DNA of 64,000 nucleotides from Rotaria macrura. Lineage: Eukaryota; Rotifera; Eurotatoria; Philodinida; Philodinidae. Below, in pieces: positions 24,151-37,377 of the stretch. Within the stretch, counting starts at the first letter, position 1, and every line of letters starts with the position of its first letter. Where the stretch lies: contig OENT01000190.1 of assembly GCA_900239685.1 (NCBI GenBank), positions 102,755 through 166,754 of the forward strand. The letters run 5' to 3'. The position numbers were made by a program, and so were the translations under genes. The notes beneath the pieces were generated by a model. The model was not told the DNA's origin, searched no databases, and worked only from the letters and a program-made list of their open reading frames with translations.

Positions 24151-26291
24151 AATACTATATAGATTAAGCATGAATAACGCATAGTAAATAATTGAATACG
24201 ATAAATTTTTCTTTCCTATATCATACATCTACTGTAGCTAAATGATGATCTGATTGTCTTGAGGAAGATTTTCAATTACATCTGAACACTACAATATGAT
24301 ATCTTTAATTGTTAAATGGTATTAGATGGCTAAAGCGCTCCCATATATATATATGTCCACGTGAATACAGAGCAGCAGCGCGAGGAAAATTTCTTTAGTC
24401 GGTTTCATCACACAGATCCTGATAGAATCGAAATACAACCATCGATCTCTTGAATTCATCGATTGACGTCTATGCAAAGAAACTGTATTGATAACATTTT
24501 TTTTCTTGAAAGTCTGGATAATCAGTATACTCTATGTTAAATGCCGGGTGTTTATTAATTGTGTTTCGAGACAATAACGAAGATCATAACTTTTGCATCT
24601 ATACAGAGTTGCACATAAGATCCATCAATCATTCTACTAGTATGTACGCAGATATTAGTTTGAAAAAAATATACGATTTCAAGACTCATAATAATGAAAG
24701 AAGGTACGATTCATCTGAAAATCGATGGACGTCCAAGAGAGCAATAATAAAGACAAAAGGAAACTATGAAATATTTTCTCGAAGGCATTAATACGATCAA
24801 GACGTATGAACAGTTTCACGTTGAAAAATAGAATCACAATCTTCACATTCTGCTACAATTGATTTTGATAAATAGAAATGGATACGCATCCTTCGTTTCT
24901 AGTCGACAAATTTATCAATTTCTCTTGTTTCAATGATGTTATTATTGAAATGCATGCAATCTTAAATGCTAATCAGATCGTACAGAAATAGGAGAGTTGC
25001 AGATGTTCTATCTTAAAATTTTACTGATTACGTTAGACAATGACAATCCGATGATTTATGTGCGACAAGAAGTTTCATATTCAATGATTCATTTTTCAAT
25101 TTATTTTTCTGATAATTTCCACCTGTGAACGGCACCTATAGAGAACAATGATTATCTAATGAATCAATCGATGAATGAATGAATGGACATTAATACATAG
25201 TGATTGGCTATCTATACGACTATTATTCTTGTCTTCACATTTTTTTTGTACGGTGGCTATCATTCCATCGTCAATTCATATGATAGAATTTTAAAAAGAG
25301 ATGATGATTCTCTCTAGTAAGAATATCAAAGTAGTAGGTGTAGATATAATAACAATAAAAATGATGACATCTCTTGGAACAAGCAAGTGGAAAAAATTTT
25401 CAACAACGATAAGTTAGTGATGAAACCGATGGCAATAATACTCAAGTTCGTTTTTGAATATCTCTCTATTTAATCTAAAAAATCTCTTTTCAATATTCTA
25501 GCGTTCAACAGTTAAAGTTATATGAACATGTACTATAGCATATATTCTTCATTGAAAATTTTCCGAATCGGAATATTCTCTTATGCATAGACATTGTAAA
25601 TCTAATACATGTATCATGAAAAGTTTAATTCGTGAGGTGAATCATGAAGTCAGCAATAGGTTAGCTCTTCATCATATTGATGATCATTCTGGTGGTGTAC
25701 TTGACATAAAATGATGGCACGATGTAAAGTTTTAGTTAGAAAAGAGAAAAATCCTATTTTCAAAACTAAATTCTTATTTCATGAATATTAAAACAGTTGT
25801 TCAAGATAAATTATTTCTGAACAAGTTAATCTTGAAGTCCAGAATGTCAGTAAGATGAAATCGTTAAATGAATTAATTACACATTCTATTGAATGTCTAC
25901 ATGTTGCTTAATTCGATGGAAAAATCAATGACAAAGAATGATAATCCTAGTCGATATAATATTCATAGTGAACAATATCATCCATGACTGGTTATACTGT
26001 AACAGAAATATTTAAACAATTCAATGAGTTTCAAATCAGATAAAATGATTTGTTGTTCTGTGGTTATTTTTATAAAAATTAAAAATGTTTTTAGACAATC
26101 ATTGAAATATCTCTAGATGTATGGTCATATTGACTCAATGACAATCATTTTCGTGTTGCTTTCAATTGAAATTGTTGATTTGATTGTGTTTTTCTTCATT
26201 AATCTACAACATACATATGAAGATTGATATTTATGAATTACATCTATTAAATGTATATCAAATAGCAACTTTTTCTTTTTTTATCATCTTT
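24151..26291. other. Gene-free stretch before the coiled-coil gene
   Basis: No intact gene. A (TA)n run lies at 24343-24353. In 25600-26250 some stretches read like protein between frequent stops in one or another plus frame, possibly a decayed gene, but I cannot assemble or identify it. Confidence 0.4.
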
Positions 26292-26319
26292 AGATTTATA
26301 ATTTAAGTTAAAAAGAGAG

Positions 26320-29300
26320 ATGGATCTTGATCCAATGATGAATACATCACAAGACGAAAATGGTTATTCAGATTATGATGATCGGCCTATTCGACCTATG
26401 GATCAAGATGCACTTAATGAAGCACTGGCACGTTTACCGATTCTTATAGATGAAGATGAACTGATGAAGAGTTCAGATCCAAATACGAGGTATGCATCTT
26501 GTCGTTTACAATTATGAAACTCAAAATTTCAAACAATCTATCTAATACCAATGTTTTTTTTCTGAAAAATGTCAGTAAAAACTTGCAGCGATTCCTCGTA
26601 ATGCACATAGTATATGGGTAGCTTGTTTTTCTTGAGCTTTAAAACACAGCCCACGTATTATATGAAAATATATAGACCCCTAATTGATATACAATACTCA
26701 ATAGTATTGAATATCATGTTTTCATAAGCATGTTTCTGAACTAGAATTGCTGATCTGCGCCTTGTCTCAACAAGTCATGTGTAAGTTGTGAAAGACAAGG
26801 ATTTTGCAAGATTGCCTTCAAAAAATCCTTAGGAATGTGTTGGCCGATCTGATTGCCGAATATGAGTGAGAGACTAAAAGACCTTCTGTTTTTAAAACAA
26901 CTGTCACAAGGAGCCACATTTCTTTTTCAAGAATATCAAAAATACGACGCATGCTCGAAATATTTTCAATCGAAGTTCCTTAATTTAGATCGATTATAAA
27001 TTTTAAAATGTCTCTAAAAATTAATACGAATCATCTTTTCAATTATAATTTGTAATTTGATGAAAATTCTGGTATGTTAACGAACATTATCGATGAATCT
27101 TACTTGTTCATATCGGTTGATTAGTAGCAAAAAGAAAACATTGAGCAAGTTAATGTTCACTGAAAAGATCTATGTCTTTGACAAGAATAAGTCGATGCGT
27201 GTAATGGATAATCATAAGTAAATATGCTCTTATGTTATGTGTGAAATACTCTTGAATGAGTACGATCTAGCTTAAACTGAAAATTTACAATCATCTTATT
27301 TTGCAAGGAATACTTTTATGATGAAACAAATAGAAAAAAAGGTGCGACGAAGAATGTCGCATTTAACTGAGAACTTGAAAAGCATGCTATTCCAGTGAAA
27401 AACATTAGCTTAGTGCACATTTAACAATTCTATATCATTGTTTTTTTACTTTTTCGATGATGAATGTCTTTAATTTTAGTATAAAAGCACGACGACAACC
27501 GGTTCTTGCATATTCAACAAGACGAAAGAATTTTTCCGGCGTAAAAATCAATCAAACAGTATTAAATATGAGTGAAACACCGGCTAATAATAAACGTAAA
27601 CTAGGTGGATGTACACCAACTAATAAATTTATAAAACGTAAGTTGAACTTAGATGGAACGAAAGATGATGATTCAATTATGTCTCTGCTTTTAGAAATTG
27701 ATGCTCGTCAAGATTTGATGAATCTTAAAGAAGAAAATAAAATTTTAGAAGAAGTAAATATATTTCAGTAGAAAAACATATCATTGATAATTTCTTTAAT
27801 ACATATTTAGGCTAAGGCTAATCTACAACTTGAATTAGTTTTATTGAAAAACGTAAGTATATTAAATTGAAATCAGAAAAGTAACACTCGTATTATACTG
27901 AACATATTATATAAAAGTCTCTTCTTATGTTATAATCAAAATTTTATAGTTGCCACATAGACAGATAATCTATTTAAAAACATGGCAACCATCGGAAGAA
28001 TAAGAAATACACCATTGAAAAAAATAATTGTTTCTACTGAAATCTGAGATTTTAATTTGTACGTGGATGTATCTTCAAAAGTATTTATTTTGCCTGTTGT
28101 AATGAAAATAGTTAGACAACATGAACACTGGCAGATGATACATATTGCAGAACTATTGTTAGACTCTTTTCTAATCGAACAACATTGACAGGATAAACTG
28201 CTCTGAACTGTTCTAGAAATGATCTTTTGAGATCTGTTGTTGTACACTCTCGAATAATTTGATGCAAGTGCATTAAATATAAGATATGAAAATTAGCTCG
28301 TAGAATGGAAAATATTTTTTTTTCCGTTGATTTATTTCACGATGCAATAATTTCGATAAGGATAACATACAATACATTCTTGAAGATATAAAAATAGCAT
28401 GCCTATTCTTTTCCTAATCAACAAGACTGGTAATTAAAAATATAGACAAGATTTACAGCAGACTATATTCAAGAGTTCATCGTTAAGTAAAGTCATTCTG
28501 TCTGTTTGGGATGTTTTTTTATTTATCATCTAAGATCATGTTATTCTATTCTGATTTACTCTTAGATTGACATAAAAATTTTCACTTAGGACTTGTTGAC
28601 TTCTATAATAAAGTAATTCGTTTGAATAATCACTAGTTGTAAGATGTCATCGTACTAAGCAAAATAGTATCATCCGTACGCGATGAATTTCTTCCGAAGC
28701 ACTTGTACTAGTCACATAATAACATGTAACTGTATGGTCGATGATACAAAAGTCTTCTCTATGTCAATCCGTACCTGATGTGTGATTTCTACTACTCTTA
28801 TAGAAAGGATATGCATCGTAAATAGTGAACTCGATCTTAAACCATTCTATTCAGTCTTAGAATATATAGTCAGCCACTACAATAGTTTTAAAAATTTTAA
28901 TTTTTCCAAGAGTCACACGTACTGATTTTAGGAATGTGTTGAAATTCAAGTAGCTCATGCATAGAAGCATCAAGAGCTAGAAAATTTTTCGTTGTTCATA
29001 AATAGCAATATCCTGGCATTTCCATTCTCATTCCGATGACTTGTTGTCGAAGTATTGAATAAGAAAAATATTGAGTGATTCTGAATATGTGAATAGGAGA
29101 ATATCAAGTTAAACTGAAACTTTCATAATATTTAACGTAGTAGAAATCCAATGACAGTAGTCATTATTTCATTATGAGCGCTTAGAAAAGTAAATACTTG
29201 CAATTTACGTATTCCTAATCGTTGAAACCTTTTGAATGCTAATGCAGTTCATTTTTCTTCGGTTATTGAGAAAACCATCGACCTAATTTTAATTCATAGT

Positions 29301-31445
29301 CACATGAAACTGAACTGGAACGATTAAAACAAGAGCATCAACAGAAAATCGAAACAGTTATACACGGTAAGCAGTGCAAGTGAAAATAAAATTATTCTTC
29401 TAAATTGAAATTCAGAGCATAATTTACAATGTGAACAATTCAATGTATCGTTGTTGGATAAAGAACAACTAATCATTCAAACAGTAAATGCAACTAATTA
29501 TCATCTATTATTAGATTTTCTTTTGTATTTGATATTTAGAATATTGAACTTGATAATCTTCGCATTAATCATACGATGTTACTATTGGAAAAAGAAACAC
29601 TTGAAAAGGTAAATTTGCATTAAAATATAGACCTTCAGAAAAAGTATACTTCTCTACGCAATCAGATTGTTGCTGAATATCAAATAATTAAAGAAGAAAT
29701 GAATAAAAAATTGATCGATAGTGAAACAACAATAAAGTATGAATTTGATCGGTATGACAAGAATCAAACGAATAGCGGCATGTCTTTATTTTCAGAAATC
29801 TTCGGGAAGATATTGAAAATATGAAAATTATTCAACAAAAGGTTTGATCTATGCAATGAGGAAAGAAAAAAGCGTGATTAATTCTATTGGTAAAATCTTT
29901 TCAGAAACAATCAACAGCTAAATCATCTTTAGCCACTGGCCGAATGCCAATCAAAGAAATATCAGGTAATACTTACATGTATATTTGGAACAACCTCAGT
30001 GCATATTTGGATTTTTTATCAGCCGACCGATCGCGAACTACGAACAATTCTCATATTATCGTGAAAAATAACGAAACTAATCGATCAAAGTATGGCACAC
30101 ATGTGTCCCTTTTTATTTCATGCTCGTTTTTGTCGACTTTAGATCAAATAAAAATATTTCGACTTCAAGTGCACTAGTCTACACAACTTCATCTACCGTC
30201 ACGAATTCGAACAAGTAAACTTGTATTCATAGTTTCATTTCACGAAAACTCTAATCACACAGTTGCAGAAAAAAAAATCATGTATGTAGAGTCAAATCGA
30301 GATTTAGACGAATACCTATGTCATACGGTCTAGTAATCATAGGAGGTCACTTAGGATTGTAGCCAATCTGACACCTTACGATTTTGTACGAAAAGATTAG
30401 TGATTGGTTTTAAATTATTCAAACATGATGAGGCTTCGTAAGATAAAGTTCCAGAGGAGAGAAAAGAAGCCTAAGTCTCGTAAAATGATATTAAATGATT
30501 TGGATTTGGATGCGATGTGTAGCATTCGGGTTCGAATTTAGTTTAAATGTCACACAACATGAAAATTGGAATCATGTTAGATTGAAAAAAAATTCCAAGT
30601 TCCAATCAAAATCTCAAATCGCAAACTACAGCCAAACAAAGCGATAGTAACAATCCTGAGGTTGAAATCTAAACAAAATCCTCATATACGAACTAAATTT
30701 CAAATCTATGCAAGATTTATTGCCACCCTAAGGTCGCTCATCATCGATTAAGTTTTCTGAACAATGCCAACCCTCAATCGTGCAGATTTTCACTTTCATT
30801 TTAAAAACAACTTAGTAGAGTCGCCAGCGGATGAATTCCATCAGCGTGTTTGAACACACATCGACAGAAAGGTTTATGTTGTCAGAGGTTGACAGTGTTT
30901 GAATCATGAAACTATCTTTACAGTTTTCTATTGTGTTTATCGCCTTTATTCTGACGAGTTGATAAAGGATCCATACATCTATTTGATACAGTCGAATTTT
31001 TACAGTCTCTATCGTTGTGCATCACATATAACAGCTTATTCAAATATCGATTCTACACTATAAATTTCTTTGCAAGAATAATATTTCAGAACTTTTACTT
31101 CGATTGTAGGAAAATTCTTATAATTTTAATTTCTTCAATTAGATGCCATAGTTTAAAATAAATCCTATTGATTCCTATGAGAACATATTGTAAAACTATA
31201 AAAAACAGACTTTGTGAGTTAGATTCTCTGCTACCTAAATAAGTCGTCGTGATAAGTTGTTTTATTTTTCAATACTAAAATTAAATTTCAGATTAACATC
31301 TTCATCTACAAATAAACCGCCTTTACAAAAATCGAAAGTCAAATCCAATTCTGTCATTGATGACAAAAATAAATCAACTTTGACAAATAAGCATACAAAT
31401 TCAGTATCTACACACACAAAACCGAAAATAGTCGCTACGAATTAA
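26320..31445 (+). CDS. Coiled-coil protein, family not recognised
   Basis: Exons 26320-26489, 27480-27753, 27811-27852, 29300-29366, 29416-29483, 29540-29608, 29666-29736, 29796-29841, 29905-29965, 30023-30089 and 31292-31445 give 362 residues; every junction keeps phase. The N-terminus is acidic (MDLDPMMNTSQDENGYSDYD). Next comes a basic stretch with KRKLGG and KFIKRKLNLDG (about 95-115) that could be a nuclear localisation or nucleic-acid-binding region. A coiled coil of roughly 125-270 follows, rich in Glu, Lys and Leu heptads. A Ser/Thr/Lys-rich disordered tail ends the protein. An acceptor-like TTTAG at 26289-26293 precedes the ATG by 26 nt. The tiny middle exons (42-71 bp) with 45-60 bp introns suit a cytoskeletal or centrosomal rod protein, but that is a guess from composition. 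Introns 1 (990 bp), 3 (1,447 bp) and 10 (1,202 bp) hold nothing I can support. Confidence 0.7.
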
Positions 31446-31736
31446 TATTCGAATCCAATCCAGGTATAATAACTAGTCGCTTTGTTTTTGTTGCATAATA
31501 TTAAAAAAATATGCTGCCTCTCCACTATGTCAGATAATTGTCGATAGTTCTTGGTTTCTTTCTTTTTTTAAATATACACATGTACTCAAATGCAACACTT
31601 CCTATTTTATTCCACACTTTGTTTAATGTACATTTTGTTCCTTGTGTCACGTTGTTTATGATATTATCTAGAAAAGAAGAGACGCTTTTTGTTTTATAAA
31701 GAGATACCTTTTTGATTGATCTATTTTCTTCTTTTC

Positions 31737-31742
31737 AATAAA
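31737..31742 (+). terminator. Polyadenylation signal AATAAA
   Basis: AATAAA about 290 bp after the coiled-coil gene. It is a plausible but distant signal. Confidence 0.25.
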
Positions 31743-33706
31743 TAATATGGAGTAAAATGTTAACCGGATATAACTTTGTCTGCTTTTCGAAATGAAAATC
31801 TAACACAAGTCTACGTTAAGAATATGACATTCGAAAATCGAACTAGTGTTTTGATTCATCTATCCTATTTGCCGTCGAAGTAAAAACATGGATAAAGACT
31901 ATAACATAAGAATTCGTACAACCAGTAATCTGCAATTTTCACGAAATAAAAGAGGATACGTTCATACCATCATCGTCCTGATATTCAAATAGGACCATGC
32001 ATTAATTCAATTCAATTCGATTGTATAGAATTATATTGATTTTCAGCAATCGCTTCAACTTTTTATTAAAATGACTACGAAAGTCACAACTCGATTCGAA
32101 CATTTAAATATGCTAGCTCTAGTTTTGTTTGTTCTTCGTTCTACACATGGAAAAATTCTAATATGTCTAAGATGGTTTTAGCATAAACCAGATGATTTCA
32201 ACAATGAAATTTTAAAGAGTAATACCGAAAATTATCTTGATATACAGCTCATACTTTTCGAAGACTACGATTCAATGTCATGAGAAGAATATCCGAGAAA
32301 GATCTCATAAACTAGATGAATTGTTCACATTTTGGCTTCATTGTATGAAGGTTGATCAACATTCTCAATAGGCTTCGAGCACAACAAGTCGAGTTTGCAG
32401 AAAACAATACGCCTAAAACACTAGATTTGAATTACTTTTTTTTTGCCGAGTAATAATACTTTTGTGTTTCAATGCATTTATTATTGAACAAATAAACATC
32501 CGAAGTTGACAAATTTCGATCTTAGAAATTTTTAATGTTCAAAACTGTTGGTTTTGTGAAACTTTTGAACTTGGATATTGTCTACTTTGTATCTGGCAGT
32601 AACAATATTTCTTTACTTGTATGCTAGATAAGCTAAGTTTTGATTGATTTTCGTTCGAAAAAAAGTCAAACAGAATGATGAACTTGTTGAAATATTCATT
32701 ACACGTATAATTCTTTATTGTCCTTTTATGTGTAACTCTTTACACATAGTGCATGTCGTTGAGAGTTTCATCAATTCAAGGACTTTTCCATGTAAGTTAT
32801 TCATTCAAAACTGCTATGTCAACATGAAAGTAGTTTATTTATTAACTTGATCTCTACGTTATAGACGATAAAAAACTGGTCTTAAATGGTGATATATTTA
32901 TCCCATGTCAATATGAAAATCGACAAAAAGGTTCTACATGTGTTTGTCTCAAAATTCATTTCGAAAGATGCATGCCTACGTCTAATATTGAATCTGTAGT
33001 TGCCTTGAAAAATTCAATTTTCAATGATGAAATGAATATTAGTATATATTTGAAAATTCCAGTTTTCTTTTGCATTGCTTAAATGTAAATTCAAGGCTTG
33101 AAATAGAATATAGATGGAGAGAGAGAGAGAGAGAAATGATTACCATTCATACACGAGCAGTATCAAACTACGACTTTCTGCTGTTTTAAAACATATTTAA
33201 TAGTTTTAACGTAGATGTCTTATTAGAATTGATAATACATAGCGACGAATTTCACCTTATACGAAATAAGTGTCTGCTTTTTTATTTTGGTTGCATACAG
33301 TAGAAAAAAAGATCTTAGAAACAAATGGATGTAATTTGTAACAATGAAATTAAAGGTTTTCAATGTAAATTTCTCATGGTTTCAAGTGACTTTTAAAACG
33401 CTTCATTCACTGAATCATTTTAAACTTTTCTTTTAACAGATACAACTCAACAAATGCATAACATGCTTCTTCCATATTAGAATATGTATTTCTTAATAAA
33501 AATATATGCTTAGGTTGCCGAAGAACAGGTTAGAAGTTAAGACAAGAGATAGTAATAAAGTAAATCATTTTTATCATACTTTTCCAAATGAAGAACAAAT
33601 GAATAATAGATAAGAAAAGGAAAAAAAGAGAATATGAAGACAACTTGTTGTCTTGGTTTCTTTCACCGTAGAATAAATAAGTCTCTGTGAAACTAAAATC
33701 TTTCTA
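31743..33706. other. Gene-free stretch between convergent genes
   Basis: It separates the plus-strand coiled-coil gene from minus-strand SAXO. No coding region is supported. A (GA)n run of 18 bp lies at 33117-33134. Confidence 0.5.
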
Positions 33707-36110
33707 TTAAACTGCAATAGGAGGTTGTTGCTGTTGTTGACTTTGAAGTAATTCATGATGTGGTTGATAAAATTTATGACCTGTTGGCTCCGTATGATGA
33801 TGTACAAAACTACTTCGAGGTGTGCTACATTGATGTGAAAGAAACAGAAATGAATATTTTTTGTCAATATACAAATTTCTAAAGAAGAAAAACAATTACT
33901 CAAGTAGAGTAGCTGGACATGGATCGATTTCTTTCGGCGTGAACTCGGTTTTATACATCGTTGTATCATCAAATGGAACCGATGATCTCAAAGCAGTATT
34001 TTCAGGTTTAAAGGATCGTTGTGGGCCAGAATCGTGTGGAAGATAGTGACCTAAGAAAATAAAACTGCTTATAGAATAAAAGTCGGTATGTTTCTATTAC
34101 CTTTATACGTTGATAAACCTTCAAATGGCATAGTCGGTGGTTCATAGCCTGCTTGAGATCGTATAGCTGGCGGTCGTCCTCCGGCCCATTGTCGATAATC
34201 ACCCAAGTATGTCGTACTTGGATCGAATTTCGCATCAATTCCACGTCTTTCAATGGGTTTAATAGGTACTACTTTCGCCATTGGTTTTGGTGTAAATTCA
34301 GAATTGTAGATGGTATTCAAGTCCATGTCAGCATTATTTGCACGGTATGGATCCGGCTTGTGTGTTTGTAAAGGTTGTACTTCCCAAGGTTTATAATCAA
34401 TTTTATTTGTTGTTGCATCATCAAATGGAGCATTTGATCGATAACCTTGAAAGTCCGGCTTCATGGAGCGTGTTCGATCAACTGAAAAAACCAAATGTCA
34501 AAATAAACAAGAAACAAAATGCTATTCTCTTACCGTCTTTGGGTGTAAAATCTCTTCGATGTGTTGTCATTGAATCTAAAGACGCCTGATTTGGAACGTA
34601 TTCTTCTCGGGCACGTTGAAAACGTTCTTGTTGTGGATGAGGGATGTAATCTGTACGATAACCGGTACGATCATCAAATGGATCTCTCGATTGTAAAATT
34701 GATTGATCGGGTCGAATAGGTTGACGTGTAGATCCTTGATGTTTTAAGTAATCAGTGGTATATGTACTTTCACCTCGAAATGGATCCGATGGTGGAACCT
34801 GCATTGTTGAAAAATAAAATATAAAAATGACGATCAGAAAAAGAAATAGTTGTTTTTATAAATCTTACATATCCAGCATCGTGCCGGATAGGCTCCACTC
34901 GACCCGAATCCCATCGGCGATAATCGGCTATTGAACAAAGAATTATGTATAGTAACAAAGTTAATTAGAGTTAGAGTTACATATATATATATATATTTAT
35001 TCATTATAAAAGGAAGTTTACGGTCGTTTTTCATTAAAGTGTTTATTCTCAATAGTGGATGCTTGAGTGTAGCTTGAGATTTTCAAGAAATAGAACAGAG
35101 AAGTGCGCTTTTCATAGCCTTGAGGAAATTCAATATTGTACGTTAATGAAAATTCATACAGATATCTTATTATGGCTCAAATCTGTGAAAACTTGTCTTT
35201 GAATACTTCGAATCAAAACTAGCTAGAAATATGATTTTGTTCGATCTCGATTATTTTGTTACTCTTTATCTGAAAGGTTTTGTTAAAGTGTTTGAACCTT
35301 CCGGCATTGTTACAAAATAATTTCAATTACATCAATTCAGTTTTAGATTTTTCATATCTATCATGATTGAAAGAAACATGTTTTTTTTTAATATGAAGTC
35401 TTGAAACTTATATCTGCTAAATTACTTCGATATGTTGGATCTCCTTCAAATGGAGCCGCGACTGCCCGTTGACCATCATGTCTGATTGGTTGTCGTCGAT
35501 CACCATCTTTAGCTGAATTCATAGACAACACAATAAAGTATATCATACTTGTATTCATTTCTCTTACGTGTGAATTCCTTATTATAGCTTGTTAAAGAAT
35601 CGAATTCACCATGAGGAGTATAAACTTCTTCCGGTTTATATGAACGTTGTTTATCAAGTGAGTATCGGATAAAATCATGTCTAAATAATTGAATTTTATT
35701 TTATTATTTCAATTCAATAATTCCATTACTTATGTGTTGTTTCATCATCTAATGGTGCTGCACTTGTCATTAATTTATAATCAGGTTTAAATGATTCTCG
35801 CATGCCACTTTCACGAGGAATAAATTCTGAACGATATTCAGTTACAGCACATGGTTGATCGCCTTTACCAATAATACCATAAGGACGATGTGGACAACGA
35901 TGTTTCCTAGATACAATATGCAACAGCTGCTATTTTTATTCAACGATATGAAAAACAAAAAACATTGAATGTCAATGACACCATTTCGAACGTTTTGTTT
36001 TTCACCTTGAGTTAAAACATAGATTTGATATCTTGTCTTCATTTTATGAAGAAGATAATTCAAGAGACTCACCCGCACGTGCAAAGTTGACAGATACATA
36101 ATTTAGTCAT
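33707..36110 (-). CDS. SAXO: SAXO, stabilizer of axonemal microtubules (FAM154)
   Basis: Nine exons, given in transcript order: 36110-36073, 35906-35730, 35680-35568, 35512-35426, 34927-34869, 34798-34534, 34481-34101, 34050-33900 and 33824-33707, giving 462 residues. The N-terminus MTKLCICQLCTCG joins KHRCPHRP, the Cys-rich signature of SAXO. It is followed by many Mn-type repeats of the form (K/S)xDY..W and P(F/L)(D/E)..T.Y...F.P. Examples are PLDDETTHKHDF, PFEGDPTYRTDYRRWDSG, PFRGESTYTTDY, TTYLGDYRQWAGGRP and PFDDTTMYKTEFTPKE. These repeats bind and stabilise microtubules of axonemes and basal bodies, so the protein fits ciliated cells. The length matches human SAXO1/2. The start at 36110 is fixed by the CICQLCTCG frame; an ATG 11 bases inside reads out of phase. 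The last exon ends in a short Gln run. Confidence 0.93.
34979..34996. repeat. AT dinucleotide run in a SAXO intron
   Basis: A (TA)n run inside the 498-bp intron between SAXO exons at 35426-35512 and 34869-34927. This is the longest intron of the gene. Confidence 0.7.
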
Positions 36111-37377
36111 GATTATTAATTATTTAAAATAGCGTAATAGTATAATAGCAAGAACAAGAATGATACAGAATGAAAAAGAATGGCAACACAAGCAAAATGC
36201 AGTCGTTCTTTATTCTATTCTAATAAATAGACATCTAAAAGAAAAATGCAGAACTAAAAAAACCATAAGAAAAAAAAGAATAACATTCTTAATATGTTCG
36301 TGATCGATTTCGATCGAATGATTGTATTCTGTTTGTGTTACAACAACTGCTACAAGGGTAGAAAGACAAATGCTAAGAGGATTTTAATTTCTCTAATGTT
36401 GTTGTCGACTATTGATGGCAACTAGAAAAATATTCAATAAATCGTTTGTTGCATGGCGATGGACATAAATAGAGATAATGAGCATTATTATAAAGCCAAT
36501 GAGATTTTATTTGAAAATGAAGATTGCAGAAAAAGAAAGTCATTACAATTAATCTTTCACTTTGTAAAAGGATTTTACTATTGTTCTCATTGTTTGTGCA
36601 CGCCATCTGTCAATGATTTGAAGCGCTATAGTTAACTCTGTCCCTTGCTTTTGAGTTTTAACTTTAAAAACTCGTGCAGTCAAGCAAGACGTTTTCAATA
36701 GTCGAGTGATACTGAAGAAATTTCAGGAAAGGTCCGTAAGATATATTGCCAATGATCATCTAAAGATATTGTATTTTCTTTTGTTAACCTATCTCTCCTA
36801 TTATGAAACGTAAGTATACACTTTGATGATACAAGTGTAGCATTAATTTTGCTGTCTTTATATGAAAATTATGCTTCTGATTGAAGAAAAACCAAGAAAA
36901 GAAGAGAAAAAAGTGTTCATCTTTGATTTTGTTAAAAAATGATATGTTGAACGACATTGTTAACAAGTAACTCTTGATAAATTCAACAATTGATTATGAC
37001 TAGTACAGCTGAACTACATTATATTTCCTTTGTGTTCAAAGATATCAGTACTACTCGATTGGCAACATTACAAGATGTCATGAAATATTTCCCAAAACTA
37101 TTCGGAATCGGTCAACTATCTGCTATTTGTTTGTGTTATATTGTTTGATGATAAAAAACATTTTGCTCATGACTCTTTATTGAAAACTCGTTTTTAAACT
37201 ATAAGGACAGCACAAACAATCATGAGATTGTCGATTGATTCATTTTCTCGAGTTCTCTTCATATGTTTCAAACATATTGAAAAAAAAATCTAATGAGATT
37301 CGTGGTTTCGTGCTGTTTTCTTTACATGTTTCAACATTTATAAACGCATGACAACTTTAATTTTATAAAATATAAGA
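36111..37377. other. Divergent intergenic region between SAXO and the DUF7164-like gene
   Basis: 1.27 kb between two genes pointing away from each other, so it should hold both promoters. Open frames (60-65 codons) are not protein-like. No binding site can be named. Confidence 0.5.

Noticed and set aside
24534-24791. 85-codon plus-strand open frame
   Set aside because: No signal peptide, domain, acceptor or protein-like pattern; chance length is plausible.
25600-26250. Possible decayed gene upstream of the coiled-coil gene
   Set aside because: Protein-like pieces occur between many stops and in changing frames; no family could be recognised and no exon set assembled.
33117-33134. (GA)n run as a regulatory element
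   Set aside because: A simple microsatellite in a gap between convergent genes; no promoter is expected there.
34153-34589. Plus-strand open frames within SAXO
   Set aside because: They are antisense to well-supported SAXO exons.
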